From Perilla frutescens (Eukaryota; Streptophyta; Magnoliopsida; Lamiales; Lamiaceae), in assembly GCA_026008535.1 (NCBI GenBank), contig BRKX01000014.1, forward strand, positions 45,762,506 through 45,826,505: a stretch of DNA of 64,000 nucleotides, given 5' to 3'. Of this stretch, positions 46,869-58,915 are shown one piece after another. How positions within the stretch are numbered: position 1 is the stretch's first letter; every line of letters begins with the position of its first letter. The notes under the pieces were generated by a model. The model saw only the letters and a program-made list of their open reading frames with translations. It searched no databases and was not told where the DNA came from. The translations under genes and the position numbers were made by a program.

Positions 46869-49058
46869 TGTGATACACCGACCCTTTTGCTAAATTATAA
46901 TTTTAGTAAATGATTTCGAATTAATATTGTTGAATATTAATCATGTGAGTATGTTTGTATGTTATGCCGTTATTTTATTGCAGGTTGTCTCACTCGAGCC
47001 AATACGTCATAGCACACTGATGTTATACTGAGTATATAACACAATTTAAATTTTAATACTAAAGTGTCGAGTTATATGATAATGAATATTATTGCATTGA
47101 ATTTTGTTTGCCAAAACCTTGAACACCCTTTTTCGGTATGTATTAAAAGTGCTTTGAAAATTTAAAGGAAAATGGAGTGGTTTAAGTCCGGGGCCGTGCG
47201 CGGTCGCGGGGGACTGCGCGCCCGCGGGGCTGGTGAGAGATGCGCGCCCGCGGGGGCTGCGCGCTCGCGGGGAGCGTTGGCCGAGAGATGGGTTCCGCGG
47301 TCGCGGGGGCTGCGCGGTCGCGCGAGTCCGGTGATTTTCTACCTATAAATACAACACTTATTCATTTCCTCCTCATTTTCTTTCCATATGGGTGATTTCT
47401 ACTCTCCATTTCTCTCTACAAATCCTTCATCTTTTGAAGTAGATTCTTCCATCATCATCCATCAACAAAGGTAACCTCTACACCTCTCCTTCTTGGGGAT
47501 TAAACACCCATTTCTTGTTGTTTTGGAAACTAGGGTTTGTTATCCAAATTTGAGGATCTTCAATTTTGTTGATCTTCTTGTTTTGATATCTTAAACATAT
47601 GGTTTATTTACCTCCTTGAATCTATGTGTGAAGTTATATTGAATTCCTATGGTTCGTTGTTGCTAGGGTTTGGATTTTTGCCCTTATTTCCCCTTGTTTT
47701 GTTGATAATTGTTTGGAGATGTTATGAGGGTTGTATGGGGTTGAGTTTCATGTGTGTTAGAGCCCTAGGGTGAAGGTGATTGTATTTGAAATGTTGGGTC
47801 TAAAGGATTTAAAATGAGTCATCAGCATGTGGTTTAAATGTGTGCCTAAAATGTGTTCGATCAAATGCTTCAAAGAGCTTTAATGTGTATTTTGAGTCCA
47901 AAATCATAGTATGAGCTTGTATATCCATGGTTGTGTATGTGAAAATGTTTGAAGACTTTAAAGCAAAGTATAGTATGAGTTTGGTCTAAATTATGATTTA
48001 ATTGAATAACTCGACGTCTAAAATGAAAAGAGAATTGAAAGGTGCTAGGTGACGTGTTGGGGCTCGAGGTGGACAACTTGTGCACGGAAAAGGAGTATTT
48101 CAAGGTTAAAAGGATTCAAAAGCGTCTCTTAAGGTGGGGTAACTCTAAACTGTGAACACGTGTAAGGTTATAGTTACTGTTGTGCTTTGATTGTATATGT
48201 ATGAAGGGTTTTCGGACCAGTGAATGAAAGAGATCCTTCGGGGTCGACAAAGAGACCCTTCGGGGCAGAGATCCTTTGGGATCGAACATAGACCTGTTAA
48301 TGTCCTCCCTGGGGGGTAGGATGTCTGCGGACATCCCTACAGGGATAAAGATGTTCATTAACGGGGGCATCATGATGTTTAGACCCTACGGGGTTGAGAC
48401 TAGTCTCCACAAAGTAAAGAAAAGTCCATATGTTATATTTTCACTTGTGTAATTAGCTATAACTGTTTACAGTGTTCCCCATTGAGTATGTTGTCAAATA
48501 CTCACCCCATTCATTCAATGAATTTCAGGTTGAGAAGTCGAGGCCGGAGTAGGAGCGTTGTGAACACAAGAGAACCCCACAAGCTTGTGTTTATCTTTTG
48601 CATGCTCTTCTTTTGATAACACTCATATTATTATTGTTATTATTACATTGATCACTCTTTTTGCCTTATGATCGATGATAATTGGGGATGGGAATAGCCC
48701 GATCTTTTGTAGGCCATGATGTATATAACTTGATATTATGTAGAACAACTTAAAGGCGGGTCGTTTGACCTTGGAGCCTTCTATGTGCGAATTATGTCGA
48801 TGAACCCCTATATTATGTTTGTTAATTTAAGGTGCTAGATGGGCGGGTTGTGTAAGCCTATGAGCCCGATAGGTTAGATGAATGAATGCTTAATAGGACA
48901 AAATTTATATTGAAAATTATGATGCCTTACCTCATCATGCTATGTATATCACCATATTTTGACCTAAGCTTCCACTCATATTAAAATAAGCACACAAAAT
49001 ATGTAAGTAAATTGTATGTTAAGTGACGTGGCCAAACGGAGTAGTTCGGGGCGTTACA
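46869..49058 (+). mobile_element. Solo LTR, gypsy family G4
   Basis: This 2190-bp unit starts TGTGATACACC and ends GGGGCGTTACA, flanked by the TSD CTATG (46864-46868, 49059-49063). TATAAATA is at 47344-47351. The terminal sequence and the CAGGTTGAGAAGTCGAGGCCG block at 48526-48546 relate it to the Del/Tekay-like LTRs of Gypsy-1 and Gypsy-2. A GC-rich array at 47186-47331 and GGATCCTTCGGGG-like repeats at 48225-48400 are inside. No PBS, gag or pol follows. Confidence 0.9.
47186..47331. repeat. GC-rich CpG repeat array in G4 LTR
   Basis: Four to five variants of GCGCGCCCGCGGGG and GCGGTCGCGGGGGCT directly upstream of the TATA box, in an otherwise AT-rich LTR. Confidence 0.8.
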
Positions 49059-49772
49059 CTATGTTAGCATATGACAATACTTTGTCAACATACGTTATAA
49101 ACCATAATTGGATTGGATAAACCATAATAATCAATTAAGAACTATAAATAAAAAATTAAATTTTAAAAAAATAATGATAATTAGATGGAATAAACCATAA
49201 TTGAGATTAAATAAATAATAATTGAGATTTAATAAACCCTAATAAATTTATACTACACTAGCATTATGATAATTCTTTGTTAGGACAGCGAATAAATTAT
49301 GTTAACATATGACAAATGCTTCGTTAGCGTATGTTATCATATATTATCATAATGATGACGAAGAATTATTATATGCTAACGAAAACATTTACAACCTGGG
49401 CACGCATAAAAAATTTTCTTTTTTATTTTTCGTTCATATTTTTTTATCTAAACATAGCCTTTCGAAATCTTAAATGAAAGAGCATGAAGAGAGCTTTAAT
49501 TTGATATATTTTTTGTGTGCATTGGATTAAAAACGAGCAAGTTAAGGTCGGTTAAAGTTTTTAAGATTTTTTTTAATTGCTGACATCATCATTTTTAATG
49601 GGTTTGGACAAAAATAGCACTCGTTCCTTTATTTTTTGCCCTATTATTTACGAAATTGCCACCTTAAATCTCAACCATTGGATCATTAAATTGGATGGTG
49701 TAAGATGGGTTCTCATTTCTCACACCAACAAAGTGTTCTCATATGATCCATATCATATATATATAAATATAT

Positions 49773-50926
49773 AGGGATGTTTATAATGCAAACTAATCAT
49801 ATTATGAGAACTAGGAACCCATCTTACATCACACATCAATAAAAATTAAAGGCCTAGATTTTCTTAAAAGGCGGTGATAATTCTGTAATATTTAATAAAT
49901 TTTGTAGGCCACAGAGGTATTAACGTAATTCAGAAATATTTATAAAAAGGCATTGGGTAATTGATAACAATATCGTCATGCTAACAAAGTATTACTATCA
50001 TGCTAACGAAACATTATCGTAATGCTAATTAAAATTTTCTTATATTATTAACGTAATATTAAATTCTAAAAAGTAATTATAAATCCTAATTTGCTGGAAT
50101 ATACCATAATTCAGATGTAATAAACTACAATAATCTAAAAAATAATTATAAATCCTAATTGAATGAATAAATCATAATAGCAATATAAATATACAACATT
50201 AGCATTATGATATTATTTTATCAGCACTGCAGATAAATTATATTAGCATATGACAATTCATCGTTAGCATAAGGTATAAACCATAAATGGATTAAAAATA
50301 TCCTAATTAATATATTTTAATTTGAAGAAATAAACAATATATAATAATTAATTAGTAACTAAAATATAAAAATTAAATAAAAAATAATAATTATAAGACC
50401 TAATTGAAATGTAATAATCATAGTAATAATATAAATACGTGTAGTACGTTAACATTATAATAATCATTCGTTATCACCATGAACACATTATGTTAGCATA
50501 TAACAAATTAAATGCTTCATTAAGATATGTTACATAATGCTGATGAATCATTATTAAAAGCTAACGAAAGCATTTTCGCACTAAACACGAGTAAAAAATG
50601 TATATTTTGTATTTTTCATCTATATTATTTGCACAAACATATCCATGTACGATTTTGAATTCAAGAGTATGAAAAGAGAGCTTTAATTTGATATATTATT
50701 TGCGTTGATACGATTAGAAACGAGTGATATATGATCGTTTAATTTTTTTTATTTTTTTAAAAAGTCATGACATCAGCTTTTTTTATAAGCATTGGACAAT
50801 TATACTCCCACCTCCTTCTTTTTTGCCTTGAATTTGATATTAAATCTCAGCCATTAGATTATCTAATTGGATAGTATAAGATGAGTTCTTAGTTCCTACA
50901 CCAGAAAAAAGTTAATTTTTTATCCT
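49773..50926. mobile_element. TA-flanked TIR element 3
   Basis: A more diverged family member. Left end AGGGATGTTTATAATGC with ATTATGAGAACTAGGAACCC, right end GATGAGTTCTTAGTTCCTAC. The interior has the same ATGCTAACGAA / GTTAGCAT motifs and no frames. Confidence 0.72.
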
Positions 50927-50928
50927 CT

Positions 50929-50951
50929 ATCTCTCTCTCTATCTATCTATC

Positions 50952-50986
<35 letters not shown>

Positions 50987-50994
50987 GTATATAT
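50929..50994. repeat. (CT)n(CTAT)n(TA)n(GTAT)n compound microsatellite
   Basis: Compound simple repeat at the border of elements 3 and 4. Confidence 0.95.
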
Positions 50995-51760
50995 AGGGAA
51001 TGGATCAAATGAGAACCCAGCTTCTATGTGAGAACTAGGAACTCATCTCATTTATTCATTGTTTTGATTTAGATGGCTAAGATTCGGTCAATTTTTGATC
51101 AAAGGCGAGGTGGCAAACTTGTAATATTTGAGCATAATTTTCGGAAATCATATAGACAACACTTTAAAATCGTTGTCTATTCTTATGAATTTCGTTATGC
51201 TAAAATGAGAGTACTATCATGCTATTATGAACATATATACATGCTAATATGAATATATATACATGCTAGTATGAACAGTTAATGTCCTACTATTAACGAA
51301 CACTACTATTGCTATTATGAGTAAAATTTATGTGTTTTATGAATATTTTTTTCATGCATTTATGAATATTTTTTCATGCTATTATGTGTATACTTTCATG
51401 TTATCGTGAATATTTTGTCATGCTATTCTGAGTTTAACATCACGCTATTATGGACGAAAAGATATATTTTCAAATAAACATATGAATAATGGATCTTAAA
51501 TGAAAGAGCACGAAAAAAGCTTTATTTGATATATAATTTGTGTTAATCTAATGAAAAATGAGTAAGTTATAAATGTTTAAAGTTTAAATAAATTTCGTGT
51601 AAGGATGCTGATGTCAGCTTTGACCAGAAGTAAGTTTGACTTCCTCATATTCACCATTATGTCACCACCTTTTTATTTAAATCTGGACCATTGAGATTAA
51701 AGTATTGTGTGGTTGAAATTAGTTTCTAGTTCTCACATGGGGAATGGTTCTCATGTAAAC

Positions 51761-51765
<5 letters not shown>
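50995..51765. mobile_element. TA-flanked TIR element 4
   Basis: Left end AGGGAATGGATCAAATGAGA with TGTGAGAACTAGGAACTC; right end TTTCTAGTTCTCACATGGGG, then GGTTCTCATGTAAACCC. The interior repeats are CATGCTATTATGA-type rather than GCTAACGAAG, so it is a distinct subfamily with related termini. Confidence 0.72.

Positions 51766-51768
<3 letters not shown>

Positions 51769-51817
<49 letters not shown>
51769..51817. repeat. (TA)n tract
   Basis: Uninterrupted run of about 24 TA units between elements 4 and 5. Confidence 0.97.
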
Positions 51818-51820
<3 letters not shown>

Positions 51821-52722
51821 AGTGGATCAAATATAAATAAATCCCTAGTGTATAAACTGTAAACTAATCTCCAACCATAGATCTAAAAAAATACACGGTC
51901 AAGATTCGAAAAAAAATTCTGTGGCAGTATTGTAATTTTCGTAACTTCTTTTAATCTATGGGAGTGTTTCCGTCCGTTTGTTGAAAAAAAGTTGATGTCA
52001 TGACTCTGCATGTAAAAAAATTATTAAAAATTCAAACGATCACAACTTTCTCGTTTTTCATCGGATTAACGCAAATAATATATCAAATTAAAGGTCTTTT
52101 AATCATCTTTCATTTAAGATAAGTGAAGCATATGTTTATCTAGAAAAATATGGACAAAAAATATAAAAGTTTCATTTTTCACACGTATTCAAGCTCAGAA
52201 TATTTCATTAGCTAACGACATATGTTTCGTTAGCATATGGCAAATCAGTAGCTCATATTAAATCTAATGCAAGGTGACATTTTTTTGTAATATAGAACTT
52301 ATTTTATGGAAACAAGGTTATTTATTTAATTTGGTAATTCTAACTAGGGTTCGCTCTCTCCCTCTTCTCTATTCTCTAGTAATTCTATGGAGGTAGATTC
52401 TCTCTCTCTCCAACGTCGTCGCCACCACTACCACTACCACCACCACTATCATTACCTCTTCCACCAATATGAATCTCCGTTAGCACGTGTCCTGAAAGTC
52501 TGTTTTTTTTAAGTTTGATGTTAATGCAAAAATTACCAAAATGCCACAACATTTTTTTAAGGGTTTTCTATTTACAGTATTGTCACCACTCCTTTGATCA
52601 AATCTGGACCATTAAATTTAGAAGAGTGGGTAGTGTGTTGCTTTACAGTTTACACATTATGAGTGATTTATACAAAGGGTATGGTTCGGATGCCAACCAC
52701 CCTAATGTGTAAATCACCCCGA
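51818..52722. mobile_element. TA-flanked TIR element 5
   Basis: Left end AGGAGTGGATCAAATATAAA with CCTAGTGTATAAACTGTAAA; right end CTTTACAGTTTACACATTAT and GGTATGGTTCGGATGCC, a further diverged inverted pair. It contains a short CCACCACTACCACTACC stretch (52420-52450). No TA tract at the right border, but a (GT)n run at 52726-52736. Confidence 0.62.
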
Positions 52723-53680
52723 GCGTGTGTGTGTGTATCAACTTATTTTGTCTTTTCGATCGTGAGAAAAAGATGGTAGAGATAAGTTAACACGTCCTAG
52801 GTCAATTATCCAAATGCATTTCCTCCACCCATAAAGTCATGGATCATCTCTTCTCGTGGTCCAATATTTTTGCAACATTTTACCTAGTTGTCTCGGCTTC
52901 TTTTGGGTGAGCATTCATTCTAAGAGGCATACGTTTAAATATATCGTTTACACAGACTTGATATGAATATTCAATATTGATAGCTATGGGTACTTGCACT
53001 TGTGTGAGTGCGCCGTGTGCGACTAGTATATTGTCTCACCTAACTCAATTAATTATGAAAACCTACATATGATAAAGAGTAATCACTATCCTAATTCACT
53101 CGTGAGCATTCGGGAAAACATACAATTCACAAAAACGTGGATGGGAGGAAGAGACAAGAACGCAATGGCGCCCCACCGAACCTGGTGGTTCTTTCGACAA
53201 GAAAACAGCCGGCCACCGCCGTGCCTTGTGGTTCCGTGGACAAGATAATGACCTTCCCCTCCATGTCTGTTGATTAGTTCCAATCAATGTATTGAATTTT
53301 AGGCTCTAACCAAAGGTACTCTAGTTTTGTTTAATTGATTGATCACTTAGTTCTAACCATGATTTTAATGTTTAACAAAATACCTTTTCTGTGCCCTAGT
53401 CCTTAATTATCATTTTTATATTTTTAGATATTGGTCCTTAATTTGAAGAATTCATTAGTTATTGAGAGTGACACTTGTAGTTGAGCTTTGATATGTGGAC
53501 GACGTTTATGTTTAGACTTTTGATATCAATTTTTGTCATTGTATTTGCACTCGCCTGATTGATTTCAGAGAAAATCGACCCCGCGGTGTCGAGAAACTGC
53601 ATGGCAATGAGCATTCTCACGATCTCACCCCTCTGTATAAGAGCAAGAATATTTGGCGGCATTTAACTCTTCATATATTA
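52723..53680. other. Unassigned sequence
   Basis: The longest stretch with no element signal that I can see. The 53086-53290 part is less AT-rich than its surroundings and open on the minus strand in two frames; the 53459-53662 minus frame (67 codons) follows no family I recognise. Could be low-copy host DNA or an unknown element. Confidence 0.3.
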
Positions 53681-53901
53681 GGTCATGTTTACTTTGATTG
53701 ATAACGGATGATTAATAAGTTATCTAATTATTTACTTTGTATAATATTAAAATGGAAGATAACTAAAGACACGTGATAAATGAGCTTTGATGTCTTATAT
53801 GTGGGATATCTAGCCCACCTAAAGAGGTGATATATGATCCATCTTCTCATCCTCTAAATAATATATTCACCCAATTGTAAATCATTGAAGTGAACATGCC
53901 C
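53681..53901. mobile_element. Tourist-like MITE
   Basis: A 221-bp element. Left end GGTCATGTTTACTTTGAT; right end in reverse complement GGGCATGTTCACTTCAAT. The flanking TTA on both sides (53678-53680, 53902-53904) fits the 3-bp TSD of PIF/Harbinger-derived Tourist elements. No coding content. Confidence 0.8.
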
Positions 53902-54017
53902 TTAGTCCTTATTTACCTCAAGTATATATAGACTAATAAATGGATTATTAATTTCATGATAATCTGTGTGATATGATATTTTTTAAATTTAATCGAATCG
54001 AATGTTTACTTCGTAGG

Positions 54018-54018
<1 letters not shown>

Positions 54019-54060
<42 letters not shown>
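54019..54060. repeat. (TA)n tract
   Basis: About 21 TA units at the left border of element 6. Confidence 0.97.
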
Positions 54061-54063
<3 letters not shown>

Positions 54064-55236
54064 GGCTAGGTTAGGTGAAAACCAATCCTAGTGTAAGAAT
54101 TAGGACCACATCTCACACCACACAATCCTCAAAAATCAAAGGTTCAGATTTGATGAAAAAGGTGGTGGCAATTCTGTAATATTTGAAAAAAATTCGTGCA
54201 GGGGTATTAACATAATTTGGTAATTCTTATAAAAATCGCGGATGATTTGATAACAGATCGCCATGCTAACGAAGTATTATCATCATGCTAACGAAGCATT
54301 ATAGTTATACTAATTAAAGTTTTCAAATATTGTTAGCGAAAAATATATTCTAAAAATTAATTATGAACCTAATTTGATTTAATAAACCATAATTAAATGA
54401 AAAAAAATCATAATTGGCTGAAATAAATCTAATCAGATGAAATAAACATTGACTGGATGTGGTAAACCCTAAATGAGTTGGAACAAATCATAATAATAAT
54501 ATATTTGTACTACGTTAGCATTATGATTTTGCTTCGTTAACACTGTGAATACACTATGTTAGCATATAACAATACTCTGTCAACATATATTATAAACCAT
54601 AATTGGATGGGATAAACCATAATAATCAATTAGGAAATATAAATGAAAAATTAAATTAAACAAAATAATCATAATTAGATGGAATAAACCGTAATTGAGA
54701 TTGAATAAACCTTAACAAATTTGTACTACGCTGGCATTATGATAATTCTTTGTTAGCACAGCGAATACATTATGTTAGCATATGACAAATGCTTCATTAA
54801 CATACGTTATCATATGTTATCATAATGCTGACGAAGAATTATTATATGCTAATGAAAGCATTTACATCCTGGGCACGCGTAAAAAATTATCTTTTTTATT
54901 TTTCGTTCATATTTTTCATTTAAACATAGTCTTTCGACATCTTAAATGAAAGAGCACGAAGAGAGCTTTAATTTGATATATGTTTTGTGTGCATTGGATT
55001 AAAAACGAGTAAGTTTTGGTCATTTAAAGTTTTTAAGATTTTTTTTAAATTGCTGACATCATCATTTTTAATGAGTTTGAACGAAAGTAGCCATCATTCC
55101 TTTATTTTTGGCCCTATTATTTACGAAATTGCCACCATCTCTACATTAAATCTCAACAATTAGATCATTAAATTTAATTATGTAAGATGAGGTTTTAGAT
55201 CTCACACCAAGAAAATGGTCTCATTTGATCCATATC
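54061..55236. mobile_element. TA-flanked TIR element 6
   Basis: Same layout as elements 1 and 2 with scattered differences: GTGTAAGAATTAGGACCACA at the left, TTAGATCTCACACC and GGTCTCATTTGATCC at the right. Interior ATGCTAACGAAG / GTTAGCATATGAC motifs are kept. Confidence 0.8.
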
Positions 55237-55275
55237 ATATATATATATATATACATATATGTGTGTGTGTGTGTG
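55237..55275. repeat. (TA)n(GT)n tract
   Basis: TA repeat passing into GT repeat at the border of elements 6 and 7. Confidence 0.95.
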
Positions 55276-56838
55276 AGGGGTTAGGTGAAAATCAATCCTA
55301 GTGTGGGAATTAGGACCACATCTCACACCACACAATCCTTAAAAATCGAAGGCTTAGATTTGATTAAAAGGACGGTAGCAAATTCTGTAATATTTGAAAA
55401 GTTTTTCAGGCTGGGGCATTAACATAATTTGGAAATTCTTATAAAAATCATGGAGTATATGATAACAGGTCGTCATGCTAATGAAGTATTATCATCATAC
55501 TAAAGAAGCGATATCGTGATGCTAATTTAAGTTTTCTAATATTGTTAGCGAAAAAATATATTCTAAAAAATAATTATAAAACTAATTTTATTTAACAAAC
55601 CATAATTGAATAGAAAAAAATCCTAAATGGATGAAATAAATCTTGATTGGATGTGATAAACCCTGAACGAATTGAAATAAATTGTATCAATAATATATAT
55701 GTACCACGTTTGCATTCTGATTTGGCTTCGTCAACACTGTGAATACACTATGTTAGTAGTGAAGAAGTGATGAAGAGTAGAGATAGGGAATGAGAAAGAC
55801 AAAAAAAAAATCCTAGTATTTTGATTACATTTAACAAATGACATTTAACATAATTTGGAAATTCTTATAAAAATCATGGAGTATATGATAACGGGTCGTC
55901 ATGCTAATGAAGTATTATCATCATACTAAAGAAGCGATATCGTGATGCTAATTTAAGTTTTCTAATATTGTTAGCGAAAAAATATATTCTAAAAAATAAT
56001 TATAAAACTAATTTTATTTAACAAACCATAATTGAATAGAAAAAAATCCTAAATGGATGAAATAAATCTTGATTGGATGTGATAAACCCTGAATGAATTG
56101 AAATAAATTATATCAATAATATATATGTACCACGTTTGCATTCTGATTTGGCTTCGTCAACACTGTGAATACACTATGTTAGTAGTGAAGAAGTGATGAA
56201 GAGTAGAGATAGGGAATGAGAAAGATAAAAAAAAAAAATCCTAGTATTTTGATTATATTTAACAAATGACATTTAACATAATTTGGAAATTCTTATAAAA
56301 ATCATGGAGTATATGATAACGGGTCGTCATGCTAATGAAGTATTATCATCATACTAAAGAAGCGATATCGTGATGCTAATTTAAGTTTTCTAATATTGTT
56401 AGCGAAAAAATATATTCTAAAAAATAATTATAAAACTAATTTTATTTAACAAACCATAATTGAATAGAAAAAAATCCTAAATGGATGAAATAAATCTTGA
56501 TTGGATGTGATAAACCCTGAACGAATTGAAATAAATTATATCAATAATATATATGTACCACGTTTGCATTCTGATTTGGCTTCGTCAACACTGTGAATAC
56601 ACTATGTTAGTAGTGAAGAAGTGATGAAGAGTAGAGATAGGGAATGAGAAAGACAAAAAAAAAATCCTAGTATTTTGATTACATTTAACAAATGACACAA
56701 CTATCCTGGCCTCATTAAAATAACCCTTAAATTGCAAAAATGTCATCTTGTGTTGCTTTGGATGTAGAGCACACATTTTTTGTGGATGGATGGTGTCCTT
56801 GTTCACATGAGACTTTGGTTCTCATTTGATCCATTTCA
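55276..56838. mobile_element. TA-flanked TIR element 7 with internal triplication
   Basis: The left end is closest to element 6 (GGTTAGGTGAAAATCAATCC); the right end has GTTCACATGAGACTTTGG and TTCTCATTTGATCC. The middle is expanded by three tandem copies of a ~427-bp block, which makes it the longest of the small elements. Confidence 0.78.
55420..56698 (+). repeat. Three tandem ~427-bp repeats
   Basis: TAACATAATTTGGAAATTC starts copies at 55420, 55846 and 56274. Copies differ at only a handful of positions plus poly-A length (about 56229 against 55800 and 56657). Each runs from the left sub-terminal region through the GTTAGTAGTGAAGAAG block to AACAAATGACA. Confidence 0.93.
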
Positions 56839-56875
56839 TACATATATATATATACATAGAGAGAGAGAGAGAGAG
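56839..56875. repeat. (TA)n(GA)n tract
   Basis: TA run and about 8 GA units between element 7 and the larger MULE. Confidence 0.93.
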
Positions 56876-57719
56876 ATTCGATCAAATGAGAACCACACCC
56901 CCTTGTGAGAACAGAGAATCAATCTGAGCCATAGATCTCGCCTATTTGGACGGCCAAGATACATTCTAAAATTTAAAAATTGCGGTGGCATTATCGTAAT
57001 ATTAGTGACTTTTTAGTAAACTGAAGGTATTTTCGTAATTTATGAAATCTCTTTCCTTCCTTCATAATCTACTTCAAAGGAAAAATCTCTTTCCTTTTTG
57101 GGCTGGAAAGTCTCATTGAGTTCCCAGCTTGGGATGGTGAGGAGAGAGGAGATTCGATAAACACTAAGAGGGTCGCAGTAGTGAGCACAAAAGAACTCCT
57201 CTGGATTGGGATTTTTCGGAGATGAACTCCAGGACCACGAAAGATTAAAAGGAATTGATTTCAAAGGGAAAATCTCTTTCCTTTCAGTCGATTCCCTTTG
57301 AAATCTATTCCTTTTAATCGTTGTTCATGCGATTTTCCCTTGATTTTTTGTTGTTCGATGTTCTTGGATGAAGACACCAGGTAAAAATAGTTTTTTTGTA
57401 CTTCTCCTACGATTATTTTATCCATTTTGTTTTAGATTTGTTCGATAATGTTGATGAAGTTGATTTAGTTGAACTTTTGAATTTTCAAGATCAAAATGTG
57501 TTTTCAGTTCCGCAGATTATGGTTTCTTATTAATATGTACTTGTATCTCTACAGATTTGTTAGCATCAAAACATGACTTATATTTTTTAATAGTATTAGC
57601 ACTACTATTACAAGTTTTAGCACTGTTGTAGATTAGTTTTAGCATTACTATGACCATTTTTAGCATGATCGAAGAATATATTTTTTAGCATTAATGTGAT
57701 TAGTTGTATATTTTTTAAT

Positions 57720-58915
57720 GTGCAAATTATGTTGGCTCCACTTTGGAGTTTTCTCCTAGGTTTTCTGAATTTTACACATCTAACTGTGAACCATCTTTGA
57801 AGTCTGCATTGGGCAAAACTTTTCTTACTTAGGATGCTGGTATAACCTTTCACAAAGTTTATGCCTCATCATGTGGATTTGATATTCGTTTCTCTACTAC
57901 AGAGAGGTCTAAAGATGGTACTATAGTTTGGAAGTATGTTGTGTAACCGCGAGGGACATAAGAACACATCGGTTGATTTTGGTGAAACATCGAAGAAAAA
58001 AAGACGTCGTGTGTCTAAGAGGACTGGTTGTATGGTTAGAATAGAGTTGAAGTATATTGGTTCTGATGGGTACACTGTTGGACTATTTGAAGAAAGACAT
58101 TCACATTCTTTTGTTTTGGATCACAAAGAGTTTATGAATCTGAATAGGAATATAGACCCTTCACATCAAAGTTTTATTCTGAATTGTGCAGGGGAAAATA
58201 TTGGACCTATGAAAACATTTAGATTCTGAAGCTAACAAAAATGATCAGTTGAGATGTCTGTTTTAGGCTGATCCAATATCAAGAAGGAACTTTTCATTAT
58301 TTGGGTATGTTGTATCATTTGATGCAACATATAGGACTAACATGTTAGTCTACTTATTATTTAAATTGTCATTTTGAGATTTTAGCTTTTCCATACGATG
58401 TTTTAGCACTGGTAGTTGAAGTTTTAGTACTTTCATTTTCTTTTTTAGTATTGGTAGTTGATGTTTGAATATTTGATAGGTGACAATGTTAGTATTTATA
58501 GTCTTTTGTTTATGATAAGAAAGACATTATAATAACAGAGATTTGTGATCTTTTATATGTTGGCAGATATTCAATGATTTTTGCACCCTTTACTGGAAAG
58601 GACAATCATGTGAGGCTTGTCACTTTTGGGGATGCTTTAATGTCGGGTAAGGATGATGAATCTTATTCCTGGGTTCTTCAGAAATTCAAGTACTGTATGG
58701 ATTATTTTCTGAATTTTATGGGTTGTCTACACCTAGTGAAGTTGAGGTGCTTCCACCTGACTTCATGAATACTAAAGGTAGTGAAAGTCGTATAAAATCA
58801 AAAAAAGATGCTAACGCCAAATGCAAAAAGATACCTTTAAGGACCTGCAAAAAGTGTAACAAAAAATACAGTCATGATTCTAGGAACTGCGGGAAGAAGT
58901 ATATACAATTTTTTT
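57720..58915 (+). pseudogene. FAR1/MULE-type transposase, broken
   Basis: First block (57820-58205): YASSCGFDIRFSTTERSKDG, TIVWKYVV, then after a frameshift CNREGH, KKKRRRVSKRTGCMVRIEL, EERHSHSFVLDH. This is the FAR1-type WRKY-GCM1 zinc-finger DNA-binding domain (C-x-REG, R-T-GC, H-x-H). Second block (58265-58345): ADPISRRNFSLFG, VVSFDATYRTN, containing the first catalytic Asp of the MULE DDE domain. A 220-bp intron-like gap follows, then YSMIFAPFTGKDNH and VTFGDALMSGKDDESYSWVL. The C-terminal block (58735-58900) reads VLPPDFMNTKGSESR and CKKCNKKYSHDSRNC, the closing CCHC-like motif of FAR1/MULE proteins. The middle of the DDE domain and the SWIM finger are missing, so it is inactive. Confidence 0.83.

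Larger units (their letters stand above)
46371..49754. mobile_element. TA-flanked TIR element 2, split by a solo LTR
   Basis: This is near-identical to element 1 at both ends and inside. A gypsy solo LTR (46869-49058) interrupts it at ACACTATG; removing the LTR and one CTATG restores a ~1.2-kb element collinear with element 1. Confidence 0.83.

Noticed and set aside
53459..53662. 67-codon minus-strand frame as a host exon
   Set aside because: No recognised domain, no homologous copy in the window and no clear splice context beyond a CAG; left as unassigned.
45154..56838. Helitrons
   Set aside because: The elements have long imperfect inverted repeats and TA-tract borders, not TC...CTRR ends with a 3' hairpin between A and T.
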